Assembly: GCF_021462225.1 (NCBI RefSeq)
Contig: NC_061798.1
Location: 25,955,320 to 26,019,319 of the forward strand
DNA length: 64,000 nt
DNA from: Girardinichthys multiradiatus
Lineage: Eukaryota; Chordata; Actinopteri; Cyprinodontiformes; Goodeidae
Reading direction: 5' to 3'
The notes under the pieces are model-generated. The model ran no database searches. It was not told the origin of the DNA and worked only from the letters and a program-made list of their open reading frames with translations. Below, in pieces: positions 11,809 to 22,909 of this stretch; the first letter of the stretch is position 1, and every line of letters begins with the position of its first letter. Position numbers and translations under genes: made by a program.

Positions 11809-12758
11809 TTGAAAGGGATGAGCCAAGCTCTGACATTACTTGAACAGCACAACTCTGCACACACATGGAATGAATTCACACAATTTCTTAAAATACAAAA
11901 ATTTATTGACAAAAATAATTCAACTCAAAGTCAAACATATTTCAATCAACAAACTCTTTACTATGCTAAAACAACCCAACTAAACTACCAAGCAGAATGA
12001 AAAGAATAAGGAAGACTAATGGGCTATGTACAATATAAACAAGTTGATCAAAGATGGTTGAAAACCGAAAGAGTGATGCAACATTACCATGCCATATTTA
12101 TGTTTGAGAACCAAGGATTATCTTGAAGAATCTGGAAGTGAAGTTAAGTTAGTCTTGGAACCAACTTAGGAAATAATTGGTATACCTTTAAACAACCATT
12201 CACAATACAAGATCAGATAAAATATTATTTTAATAAAATAACATTTTAAAGAATGATTTGCTGAAGCAACCTTCTGCTTTTGTCTGTGTTTTTCTCAGAG
12301 CCTCACTTTACATATCTTCCAAATTTGCAACTTATGGATTTGGTCAGCTGGTCTCTCAACGCAATTGACCAAATTTTTCCCACGGGAAGACAGGGTAAAG
12401 GAGAACCCTCTTGCCCAGCCATTACATTCTTCTCTGGATATACAATGGATTCCTGGCAACAGTGGAAGATTGTGTGCTTGACTACAATGTCGGTTGAGAA
12501 AACGTTTATATATTTGGATTTTTGATAACAGGATTTCTGCTTTTTGGAGCCGGTGGTTACCTGACTTATCGAGTGAGTAGCAAAACGTGGACAGCAGTTC
12601 AAAGCATCCCAAAGCTGCCTGCGATGCTGGATGGAATCTGCAGAGCAATCAATGCTCAGACTGAATTGTTAAGAGAGCTAAGCCGCAAGCTGGATATGGT
12701 TCTTGAACAGAATCGTAGCCTGGAAGCGGCTTTTGGACTCAGAGGTGAAAGGATTTAA
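11809..12758 (+). mobile_element. Body of an unclassified retroposon (small membrane-protein family), copy 1
   Basis: This region shares with 42184-43440 (minus strand) a block beginning near ATGGATTTGGTCAGC and running through a conserved small ORF, and it shares the following untranslated region with that copy and with 20319-20947. The relationship is clear at protein level but the DNA is diverged, so this is the oldest copy. The sequence from 11809 to about 12280 is included tentatively as 5' flank or 5' UTR. Confidence 0.6.
12331..12758 (+). pseudogene. Small membrane-protein ORF of the unclassified retroposon, frame-disrupted copy
   Basis: The first part (from 12331) reads MDLVSWSLNAIDQIF and aligns with MDLVSLSLNAIDQFF in the copy near 43.3 kb. 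After a frame change, a second part (12522-12758) reads FLLFGAGGYLTYR, one likely membrane span, then INAQTELLRELSRKLDMVL, a probable amphipathic helix. The other copy has FLLFGVSGYLTYR and INTQTEMLRELNRRLDVIL at the matching positions. Similarity of the predicted protein in the same frame suggests the ORF was once selected. I do not recognise the family and do not assign a function. Whether the ancestral gene was one ORF or two overlapping ORFs cannot be decided from these copies. Confidence 0.5.
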
Positions 12759-13715
12759 TCATGGAGAAGGTTGTTTGCTCCAGAACTGCAGAAAAGTCCC
12801 AGTAATTTGGATATTTGGATTCGCAATTGAGAGATAACAGTAAAAACTCTTAAAGTGGTTGGAAATCCACACAACTGCTTGAACCACAACACTTATTGTT
12901 TCTCTAAATATGGTGCCCCAACGTGGCCTTGGCAACTTCTGCTAAGTGGCTGTCGACAAAATATCTCCTGGATGTTATGTAAACATGGCGCTATTTCCCA
13001 GCACCCCGAACAGCTGTGACTCAGATAAGACTTTGCGGCCGATTGAGAAAACTTCCATCTCTCTCCTCAAGGACAATGGCGCTCTATCTGTGTTGACAGT
13101 CTAATTCTTGCACACACACTCACAGTTATATATTCGCACCCCCAGGATTCCACCGCACCCTCGCAAAATCTTTTCTTCTTGTGTGTTGTTTAGCCCTGCA
13201 CCTAATTGCCTGATTTCATTACTTTTTCATAGATTTTTAGATTTATCAGAAGGATTACCAGCAAAAACCAAACATTATTAGTAATAGAAAATTTGGACTA
13301 TAGCTGCTCTTACACCAATGACCCGGCTTTCTTAGTTAGACTACAATGGACTGTTATTACTTAGTTCAACTTCAGTACCAGTGAAAGCAATATATTATTA
13401 GCACCTGAAAATGTGGATTAAAGCTGTTTTGTACCAGTGACTCAGCTTCCCTAGTTAGAATTCAGTGGAATGATGAGACTATCAATATTATCATCTTTTA
13501 GCATAAAATGCTTTATTATTAAGAGTGGCTTGGAACCAATTTCTACCAGTAAACCCAGAAGGATTATTAATTATTATTACTCCCAAGGATTATTAGTGTC
13601 ATTTGATTTGTTTTTCTGTGTCTGTATCATTGTAATGTTTTTCCTCATGTACAGCGCTTTAAGTGCCTTGTTGCTGAAAAGCGCTATATAAATAAACTTG
13701 ACTTGACTTGACTTC
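12759..13715 (+). mobile_element. 3' region of unclassified retroposon copy 1, with internal duplication and CTTGA-type tail
   Basis: The untranslated part retains strings shared with the other copies (for example TTATGTAAACATG and CAAGGACAATGGC). It ends in AAGCGCTATATAAATAAA followed by CTTGA repeats at about 13680-13713, a LINE/SINE-type tail containing a polyadenylation signal. The other two copies carry a different tail made of TTGAA units. Two diverged tandem units of about 115 bp occupy roughly 13255-13475. Confidence 0.5.
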
Positions 13716-15825
13716 TGGATGACCAATTCTCAACGGTGTTTAATTAGCTGCCTTTATTTATTAAAATAATATTTAAAGAAATATTACTTAGGAAATAGAA
13801 AAATATTTAAGGAAATATTTTGAAAAAGAACCAAATCTTTCTGGAGAAATGGGGCTTAAAGGTGTTTACTTAGTTTTCAAGTTTAGTAAAACAATATTTA
13901 GGGAAATATTATTTTCTAGATTGAAAATTAACAATCTTTTTGGGTAAATGATCTAAGCAGGCAAGCACGTGTTCTTAGCTGTTAGTGGTTTAAGCTAACA
14001 AAAGAAAGTTATAGCTTATCATCAGAATCAAAACACATACATTTAAAATGCCAATAATAAAAGGGTTAAAATGCATAAGTGTGGACGGCGCGTTATGGCC
14101 AATCTTCTGTGTTTAAAAATCACCCTTTAAATAAAGTTTGTCTTAGCTTAAAAAGAAAAAAACACAAACTGACCACATGTGCTGAGCAGATAATCTGCTA
14201 GTACTGAGATGGCTGAGTTTTCAACATAAACAAAACCAAACGTCATAAAACGAAAAATGTTTAGATTATTTCATTCTAAACTACTTCTCTCTACCCAAAA
14301 CACAACCTCTTACATGAACCGTGCTGAGGAAAAGTTGTCAGGGGCGACGAAGTTGAAGGAAGCATCCACAATGAACAAAGGGTTAACTGCAGCTAACCTC
14401 CGTAGCTGTGGGGTGGGGCGCCTCGTTCTGTCGGCCAGACAAACTGCACTTTACTGCTGTAGCCACGGTGATGCCGTCCTGTTGTCCTGACGGCTTTTTG
14501 ACGTCTGTAGATTCTTCATATCGTATTTGGAGCTGGGTGACAGACTTGAACAAAGTTACTCAGCAATACTTTACATGTCAGAGGCATGCAAACAAAAAAA
14601 ACGTGCAGAACCTTCATTAAATCTGAGAAAAATAATAAAGTGTACAATGCAAACAAAAACATGTATCACAAGCAAATATTAATAGAGTGATGACTCTGGG
14701 CTCTGGGCCACTGGGCCACTGGTCCAACTTGACTGTGTTGATCTAAAATAAGTCAAAAGTCTAAATTTTAACTTGCTTTTAACTGAATACAACATATCCA
14801 TAGTATAAGGCTCATCAAATATCTGAATGGAGAAGAATTTAACATACTGAGGTTTTGCAGTAGAACAAAAAAATTGGTATTTGCTTTTCTTAGTGCTGTG
14901 TTTTTGTCCTTTCTGGTCATATCCATGCAGACATGAGGCTAAACTGATACACATACCCACACACACACAAGCTGACACAAACAAGATCAAATGCCACGTA
15001 GAGCTGGAAGGGGGTACATCCAGTGAGACAGACTGACTTAAGTCATCATGCTAAACTGGCAATATCTGCAGGGGCCACAAAGACAGAGAAAAGTCAACGG
15101 ATAATTGTGCAAGCTCATCTAGGAGAGCCAGGAATCTCTCTCTAAAACTACAATGCACATATTGCACTTCTAATCGGAAATACCTCATTCTAACTGCCAC
15201 ATATTTTTCCATTTTCCCTATCTCTGCCATTATCAGTTTGCAGCTGAGAACTTTGCAGTTAGTTCACTGAACAGCACTGTGCACATCTGTATGCACACAA
15301 ATGAGCAAGAGTTCGCATTTTGCACGCAGCTTGTCCCACGTTTTAGGAGTGTAGCGTGAAGAAGGACAAATAATTGGGTTTATCACAGGCATATTTTTAG
15401 TTCCCATTTCTTCACACACAATTTACTGAAGAACCTTAAGGAGCATGTTGAGACTGAAAAACAACGTAGAGAAAGAAAGGAGAAGAGGAAATAAATAAAA
15501 GAAGTTAGACCAGGGGGAGATAGAATTGACAATGGATCATAAAGATGGAATCTGGCACGTTTTCAGGTTTTGTGGAGAACGTGAAAAAAAATTATGCTTT
15601 CACCCTCAGGCAGTGTGTGGGTTGACAGAGCAGAACGTGCCCTCTGGTTTACCGCAGGGTGTCTGTGTGGAGGGGGGGGGGGGGGTTCCAGAACCTTGCT
15701 TAGTAAGGAGAGCAACCTAAGCAAAAGTGAGCAGCACAGGGAGCTAAATTACCCACCATGATTCAGACATCAGCTAATGCTGACAGGCAGTGAAAGACAC
15801 TGCTGGTTGATGTGTGGGCAATGGT
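13716..15825. other. Noncoding AT-rich stretch; no gene seen
   Basis: No supported exons. Three near-palindromic AATATTTAAGGAAATATT-like motifs lie between 13766 and 13912. A run of 14 G lies at 15672-15685. Confidence 0.4.
15672..15685 (+). repeat. Poly-G run
   Basis: Fourteen consecutive G residues; a site of likely length polymorphism or assembly uncertainty. Confidence 0.9.
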
Positions 15826-15829
15826 TCAG

Positions 15830-16100
15830 GGGTATCCATCCAACCATCCATCCATCCATCTATCCATCAATCAACCCTTTCCTTCCACATCACACTACCC
15901 AGTGGGTCTCTCTTATTCTGGGGGATCCCATGGTGTTACCAGGTCAGAAAGGATAAATAGTGCTTACAGCATCCTCTGCGTCTGACATCGAGTCTCCTTC
16001 CTAACCTCCAATGAGAGGCACCCAAAAAGCATTCTGATCAGATCCAATGACATTCAGTGGTTCCTACCATAGGTTTCCCAAAGATGATCACTGGCCTACA
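15830..16100 (-). mobile_element. Degenerate 3' end of an RTE/Rex3-like LINE
   Basis: Read on the minus strand this ends in ATGG tetranucleotide repeats (CCATCCATCCAT on the plus strand near 15838-15868), the tail type associated with teleost Rex3/RTE elements. The adjoining text (CCCAGTGGGTCTCTCTTATTC, ACCAGGTCAGAAAGGATA) resembles the decayed end of the reverse-transcriptase ORF. No frame survives. Confidence 0.45.
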
Positions 16101-16986
16101 TGGCCATCCAGAAGAAGATAATTTAGACTTTTATGTCTTAAACTTTAAGCACTAAAAATTTATTTCTGAATACTTATTTTCTGTGTTGGTACAATGCACT
16201 GTGGAGTAAAAATAAACAAATTCCTTTATTTTAAAATGGATCAATGATTGTATTATATATTTCTTGAAAACTTGGAGATCATTTGTCTATCCTTTGGAAA
16301 TGTGTCTATTCCGAGTTACTGTTTTTGGAAGAACTAATTGTTTTCAACAACACGTTTTATCAAAACATTACATGACCTTTTTTTTCTTTTGGTGCGTGTG
16401 GCTACAAAAGCCAAGAAGAAGAAAATGTTTAATTATGGCCTTGGAAGAAGATATGTTTTTTTTCTTTTCAGTCTTTACTGAAGACACCAAATTGCCAGTC
16501 CATCACAGAGCAACATGCATTGACCCGTTAGCCCAGCTGGTATCTATTGGGACAATGTTGTTTTTCTCATCTTTCAGAGTTTAACTATTTGTTTTGTTTC
16601 ATGCTTTTATGGCTTTTTTCAAAAATGAAGAAAAATTTGTCATAATCAGAAATACTTCAAATCAGAAAGGCTTAAATACAAAAGAAAAAATACAGTCTGA
16701 TTTGGGATTATCAGATTTCATACATTACGAGGTTTGGGTTATTTTATGTGTGTTTACCTATCTTTCAGTTAAAAAAAAAATTCAACAAATGATTATGTTT
16801 CAGAAATAAAAAGAGAAAGCATTTTTCCATCAGATACATTTTAAGGTTGTGAGTTAATGATATTTTTTTATTAGGCTTAGCAAATGTTGGTGTGTTTGTT
16901 TGGTTTTCCACCTTGCTTTTCAGTGGTTCTGTAGGAGCCAGAATATAATTGAACTAAATAAAGCCCTCATGAAGAAAAAAATATCG
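16101..16986. other. Noncoding stretch; no gene seen
   Basis: AT-rich DNA with short fortuitous frames only (for example 16264-16584). Nothing recognisable. Confidence 0.4.
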
Positions 16987-19900
16987 AGGCACGTGACGTT
17001 GCCCGGTACGGCGGAGCCGGGGTCCCACCCTGGAGCCAGGCCTGGGGTCGGGACTCGTCGGAGAGCGCCTGGTGGCCGGGTTGCTCCTCGCGGGACCCGG
17101 CCGGGCCAAGCCCGAACGAGAGGGGGAACCGTGAGGGACCGGTGCAAAGAGGATTGGGTGGCGGACAAAGGTGGAGACCTCAGCGGCCCGATCCCCGGAT
17201 GCTTAGGCTGGCTCTAGGGACGTGGAATGTCACCTCGCTGGGGGGGAAGGAGCCTGAGCTTGTGGTCGAGAGATATCGACTAGAAATAGTCGGGCTTGCC
17301 TCCACGCACAGCGTGGGCTCTGGAACCCATCTCCTTGAGAGGGGTTGGACTCTGTTCTACTCTGGGGTGGCCCACAGGGAGAGGCGGCGGGCTGGTGTGG
17401 GTTTGCTTGTTGCCCCCCAGCTCAGCCGTCTCGTGTTGGGGTTTACCCCAGTGGATGAGAGGGTCGTATCCCTGCGCCTTCGGGTTGGGGAGAGGTCTCT
17501 GACTATCATTTCAGCCTGCGGGCCTTCTTGGCGTCCCTGTCGGGGGTGCTGGACAGTGCCCCTCCCGGGGACTCCATTATTCTGCTGGGGGACTTCAACG
17601 CCCACGTGGGGAACGACAGTGACACCTGGAGAGGCGTGATCGGGAGGAATGGCTTCCCCGATCTGAATCCGAGTGGTGTTTTGTTATTGGACTTCTGTGC
17701 TAGTCACGGATTGTCCATAACAAACACCATGTTCAAACATAAGGGTGTCCATCAGTGGACTTGGCACCAGGACACCCTAGGCAGGAGGTCGATGATCGAC
17801 TTTGTTGTCGTATCATCAGATCTTCGGCCACATGTTTTGGACACTCGGGTGAAGAGAGGGGCTGAGCTGTCCACTGATCATCACTTGGTGGTGAGTTGGA
17901 TCCGCTGGAGGAGGAGGAAGCAAGTCAGACTTGGCAGGCCCAAGCGCATAGTGAGGGTCTGCTGGGAACGTCTGGCGGAGCCCTCGGCCAGGGATGTATT
18001 CAACTCCCACCTCCGGGAGAGCTTCGACCAGATCCCGGGGGATGTTGGAGACATAGAGTCCGAGTGGACCATGTTCTCCGCATCTATTGTCGATGCTGCT
18101 GCCCATAGCTGTGGCCGTAAGGTCTGCGGTGCCTGTCGCGGCGGCAATCCCAGAACCCAGTGGTGGACACCGGCAGTAAGGGATGCTGTTAAGCTGAAGA
18201 AGGAGTCCTATCGGCTGTGGTTGGCTTGTGGGACTCCTGAGGCATCTGACGGGTACCGTGAGGCCAAGCGTGCTGCGGCCCGGGATGTGGCAGAGGCAAA
18301 AACACGGGCCTGGGAGGAGTTCGGTGAGGCCATGGAGAAGGACTACCGGTTGGCCGCGAAGCAATTCTGGCAAACCGTTCGTCGCCTCGGGAGGGGGAAG
18401 TAGTGCTCCACCAACACTGTTTATAGTGGGGGCGGGAGACTGCTGACCTCGACTGAGGACATTATCGGGCGGTGGAAGGAGTACTTCGAGGATCTCCTCA
18501 ATCCTGCCATCACGCATTCCGTGGTGGAAACAGAGGCTGGGGACTCGGGGTCGGACTCTTTCATCACCCAGGCTGAAGTCACCGAGGTGGTTAAAAAGCT
18601 CCGCGGTGGCAAGGCTTCGGGGGTGGATGAGATCCGCCCTGAGTACCTCAAGTCTCTGGATGTTGTAGGGCTGTCATGGTTGACACGTCTCTTCAACATT
18701 GCGTGGCGGTCGGGGACAGTGCCTCTGGACTGGCAGACTGGGGTGGTGGTCCCCCTTCATAAGAAGGGGGACCGGAGGGTGTGTTCCAACTACAGGGGGA
18801 TCACACTCCTCAGCCTCCCTGGTAAGGCCTACGCCAGGGTATTGGAGAGGAGAGTCCGACCGATAGTCGAACCTTGGCTTCAGGAGGAGCAGTGTGGTTT
18901 TCGTCCCGGCCGTGGAACACTGGACCAGCTCTACACCCTCTACAGGGTGCTCGAGGGTTCATGGGAGTTTGCCCAACCGGTTCACATGTGTTTTGTGGAC
19001 CTGGAGAAGGCATTCGACTGTGTCCCTCGTGATGCCCTGTGGGGGGTGCTCCAGGAGTATGGAATCGGGGGCCCTTTACTAGGGGCCATCCGGTCCCTGT
19101 ACAAACGGAACAGGAGTTTGGTCCGCATTGCCGGCACTAAGTCGGACCTGTTCCCAGTGAATGTTGGACTCCAGCAGGGCTGCCCTTTGTCATCAGTCCT
19201 GTTCATAACTTTTATGGGCAGAATTTCTAGACGCAGCCAAGGGCCGGAGGGGGTCGGGTTTGGGGACCAGTGGATTTCGTCTCTTCTTTTTGCAGATGAC
19301 GTGGTCCTGCTGGCCCCCTCTAGACAAGACCTACAGCATGCGCTGTGGCGGTTCGCAGCCGAGTGTGAAGCGGCTGGGATGAGGATCAGCTCCTCCAAGT
19401 CCGAGGCCATGGTACCCGACCGGAATAGGGTGGCTTGTCCTCTTCAGGTTGGAGGGGAGTTCCTGCCTCAAGTGGAGGAGTTTAAGTATCTCAGGGTCTT
19501 GTTCACGAGTGAGGGGAGAATGGAGTGGGAGATCGACAGACGGATCGGTGCGGCTGCCACAGTAATGGGGGCGCTGTGCCGGTCCGTTGTGGTGAAGAGA
19601 GAGCTGAGCCGAAAAGCAAAGCTCTCAATTTACTGGTCGGTCTACGTTCCTACCCTCACTTATGGCCATGAACTTTGGGTCATGACCGAAAGAACGAGAT
19701 CCCGGATACAAGCGGCTGAAATGAGCTTCCTCCGTAGGGTGGCCGGGCACTCCCTTAGAGATAGGGTGAGGAGCTCGGCCATCCGGGAGGGGCTCGGAGT
19801 AGAGCCGCTGCTCCTCCACATCAAGAGGAGCCAGTTGAGGTGGCTCGGGCATCTATACTCCTCGGGAGGTGTTCCAGGCACGTCCTACCGGGAGGAGGCC

Positions 19901-20080
19901 CAGGGGACGGCCCAGGACACGCTGGAGGGATTATGTCTCCCGGCTGGCCTGGGAAAGCCTTGGGCTCCCCCTGGAGGAACTGGAGGAGGTGTCTGGAGAG
20001 AGGGATGTCTGGGCGTCTCTGCTGAGTCTGCTGCCCCCGCGACCCGGTCCTGGATAAGCGGAAGACGACGAGTACGAGTA
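16987..20080 (+). mobile_element. Nearly full-length RTE-like non-LTR retrotransposon (LINE)
   Basis: The element starts with a GC-rich 5' UTR (GGCACGTGACGTTGCCCGG). It encodes an apurinic endonuclease and a reverse transcriptase and ends just after the coding region in GACGACGAGTACGAGTA at 20064-20080. At about 3.1 kb it is close to the usual size of RTE/Rex3-type LINEs. Base composition (about 60% GC, CpG-rich) contrasts sharply with the AT-rich flanks, which suggests fairly recent arrival. Frame damage makes it immobile. A 5'-truncated relative is at 33632-34452. Confidence 0.85.
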
Positions 20081-20083
20081 TAA
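17142..20083 (+). pseudogene. LINE ORF: endonuclease plus reverse transcriptase, disrupted
   Basis: The protein nicks target DNA and primes reverse transcription of the element RNA. The endonuclease begins in frame 3 (17142-17639) with LGTWNVTSLGG and EIVGLASTH. A deletion near 17515-17530 shifts the rest to frame 2, where [22 protein letters not shown] and LSTDHHLVV are visible. An in-frame TAG at 18401-18403 interrupts the link to the reverse transcriptase; comparison with the family suggests a CAG to TAG change. The reverse transcriptase continues in the same frame from 18521, with SNYRGITLLS, QCGFRPGRGT, CFVDLEKAFD, QQGCPLSSVLF and the catalytic FADD box near 19290-19305. Near 19860 a 20-bp deletion relative to the copy at 34.2 kb shifts the frame again; the normal end reads RDYVSRLAWESLGLP in frame 3. 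Confidence 0.85.
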
Positions 20084-20155
20084 AACTAGATTGAAAAAGG
20101 CCCAAAATACCATGTTCTTTTAAAAATGCAATTTTTCTTGTAAACTACATTTTCA

Positions 20156-20184
20156 AGACGACGAGTACGAGTACGAGTACGAGT
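20156..20184 (+). repeat. Detached GAGTAC tail repeat
   Basis: GACGACGAGTACGAGTACG and further GAGTAC units repeat the exact tail of the LINE that ends 76 bp upstream, but no LINE body precedes them. Confidence 0.7.
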
Positions 20185-20318
20185 AAATAAAGCCAATAAG
20201 GCAAAACACAAGATATGCTTCATTTAAACTCCCTGCCATAGAATGGCTCTTAGGGTAAATGTCAGAGACTTTCACATCTTCTCAGAATGATTGTCCTTTA
20301 CTCTGCATTCAGGATAGG

Positions 20319-20950
20319 TCAAGATGGACTCTCAAGGCTGACGGAAAATTAAGAGTCAGCCTAACTCAAATAATTATTGTTTTTCTGAATCTGGCTCCCC
20401 TGCACGTCCTTGATGGCTGGCTATCTTCAACTTCTCCCGGAAGTTATGTAAACATGACGCCCTGCTCCCTCTGCCCCCTCCCTTCCCTGAGGACATCTGT
20501 AGACCTGCTCAGAACTTTGTGGCCAGTTGATGAACTTTCCAACGTACCATCAAGGACAATGGCCTCTCTGACAGTGCTTCATGGACCTTCTTGCACACAC
20601 TCACTTGTACACACACACATGCTCAAGATAAATATATGCACCCCTCACACCACCTTCACCGTTCCCGGCATGATGTTGTTTTGTCAACTTGTTGCTTCTT
20701 TGTGCTGAGGTTTTTTGCAATCTCAAACTGTATCCTGCTAAGGATAAAGTGTGAAATATGATTTTTTTTCCCTCTACTTACCTAATGTGGCCTCTTTTCT
20801 CATCTAGCAAGGGCAGCGCCTGTGAGTGGGCAGCAAAGCCTCAGTGACCAGCTCCCCCTTGTCTTGTGTCATGATGTACGTTTGGATGGGTTGTACTGGA
20901 ATTCTAATTTCCCCTCGGGGATCAATAACGTATCTATGAATTGAATTGAA
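20319..20950 (+). mobile_element. 5'-truncated copy 2 of the small membrane-protein retroposon
   Basis: From GACTCTCAAGGCTGACGG onward the sequence is nearly identical to the 3' untranslated half of the copy at 42.2-43.4 kb, including TTATGTAAACATGACGC and CAAACTGTATCCTGCTAAGG. It ends in CCCCTCGGGGATCAATAA and TTGAA repeats. Lack of the 5' ORF with an intact 3' end is the signature of target-primed retroposition. The high identity with the 42-kb copy implies recent activity. Confidence 0.7.
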
Positions 20951-21729
20951 TTAGACAATTAACTATTACTATTATTTCTTTTGCAACATTTTTCCTGTAA
21001 ATGTAGATATGTTTGGTTAATTCTTCTTGTTTTTTATGGACAAATTATACAAGCAAGAATTCACTCACTCAAACAGAATAATAATGTAATACAAACAACA
21101 ATCTAGCACACCAGTGATCCAGCTAGTCTGAATCTGTCTTTACCCGACACACAGCAACAAAGATTTGTCAGTGTCCTTCCCTTGCCAGCCTTATGCTGAT
21201 ATCAAGCACACTCACACACACGATATATACGTACACACAACCCTAGAAGGAGCACAATAAATATGCGGTTGGTCGATAACTGTCCACCAGAGCAGAGACT
21301 CATAGTTTTTTGCTGATGTGCTGACTACAGGTCAGGAATCAGTGCTCCACTTCTGCTGAGATAAAGAATTTGGGCCCATTAAATCTTATCATGTTCCACT
21401 GTGTGTGTGAGTGTGTGTTCATTCATGCAGTAGTGCATTAAAGGTAACTGTCTGTCTTCAGGGGGTGCTTTGAGAAAGAGTGTCATTATTTTCAACATAT
21501 AACACCTCCTGGTTAGCTGATTGGGTTCATGAATTGGAAAATGCAGGCTTGCAGACTCACAAAAGCCCTCGCTCTCAATGGAGCAAAGAGCATTTGTTGT
21601 TTTTGTCAATTCCATGAAAAACGTAAGTCCATGCATTAACACGGTTGCTGGCCCTCACCTAAAGACCGTGCAGGACAAATCCATTAAATACATAAATATC
21701 TGCAGTAAGATCACACGCATTCATAAGCC

Positions 21730-21792
<63 letters not shown>

Positions 21793-22465
21793 CTAAAACA
21801 CACTTGATAGTGCTGTTATTTTAATCAAAACCTGGGCAAAACAATTCAAATGAAGCCCACCTTATGTCCCATTTATGTCACTATATTCTATTTTCCCTTG
21901 TAAAAATATACTTTAGCTACTGTCTGCTAACCTTGTCAGTCCACCTGAGTGGTGAACACATCCTTTATTGTCACCTTGTCAGAACCCATCCTCACAAAGT
22001 CTATAAAATTACCTTTATGCTCTCTACAAAAGACATAATGTGCTCCGTATTTCTAACCTCCATGTGACAGCAGCTCTGCTACCTTTACTCTGTTGTCAAT
22101 ATTTAACCCCCAAGAAGTGGAGGCAGATATGAAACCCACTTTACGATGTAAAGATTAGAAAGACTGCATGTGTCACATGATGTGTGGATGGACTGTCGCT
22201 CACAAAGAGGGATTATTAATTAATCCTAACTCCTGTCTAAGGAAAATCTGTCATGTTTGTGTTTCAGTTTTTTTTTCTAGTATGAACAGAACCTCTCCAA
22301 GAATATAAAGTTGAAATCGTTTGGAATCACACCATTGCAGAGTTTTAACACAGCTTTTTATTTAACGTATTGTATTAGAATACAGTTAGTGTGAAAATCT
22401 TTTTAAACCCATTCATGTCATTTTACGTTTCATGTTGTATCAGGGTGTATATTTGCACAGTACAG
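20951..22465. other. Noncoding stretch with a CA microsatellite
   Basis: No exon recognised. It contains the CA array at 21731-21791. Confidence 0.4.
21731..21791 (+). repeat. CA dinucleotide microsatellite
   Basis: About 30 uninterrupted CA units. Confidence 0.95.
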
Positions 22466-22885
22466 TGGACCTAAAAAGTACTCATTTGGCTCCACAGATT
22501 TTCTCTCAGATTTAGCTCTGGCTCTGGCTTCACCATTGCAAAACTTTGTCAATTTGTTTGTTTTATGCTAAATATCCTTTCTTTATCCATAGGTTTCTGG
22601 TGGAAATCTGGAAGATCTGGATAAAACTTTACTTGATTGGAACAGTTTATAATTTCATCCACCTTGAGAAAATCCCAGTTCCATCTGAAGAAAAGTAATC
22701 CCAAATCATGATGCTGCTTCCACCATGTCTCACTGTAGATATGGTGTTCTTTAGCATCAGCTAAGAAACATTTTGGGTTTTGGACAAACACTGACGAAAT
22801 ATTAAATGTCACATGTAGAACACAGCCAGATATTCCTGCAGGTCCTTTAGTACAGCTATAGGTACCCAGGTAATAATAATACATC
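22466..22885 (-). mobile_element. Tc1-like relic
   Basis: TACAGTGGACCTAAAAAGTA resembles a Tc1/mariner terminal sequence. On the minus strand the frame includes a decayed motif ending NPKCFLADAKEHHIY, and the plus-strand text CATGATGCTGCTTCCACCATG is the reverse complement of the conserved HGGSSIM-type segment of Tc1 transposases. No intact frame remains. Confidence 0.45.
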
Positions 22886-22909
22886 TTAATTATAATGATT
22901 TAAGTTTAA

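Noticed and set aside
17816..18517. 233-codon minus-strand ORF inside the LINE
   Set aside because: Shadow frame of the GC-rich LINE coding strand.
20259..20708. 149-codon ORF in retroposon copy 2 (and its inverse-strand counterpart at 42374-42883)
   Set aside because: It lies in the 3' untranslated half of the family. The frame is present in both young copies only because they are nearly identical, and it is not maintained in the older copy.
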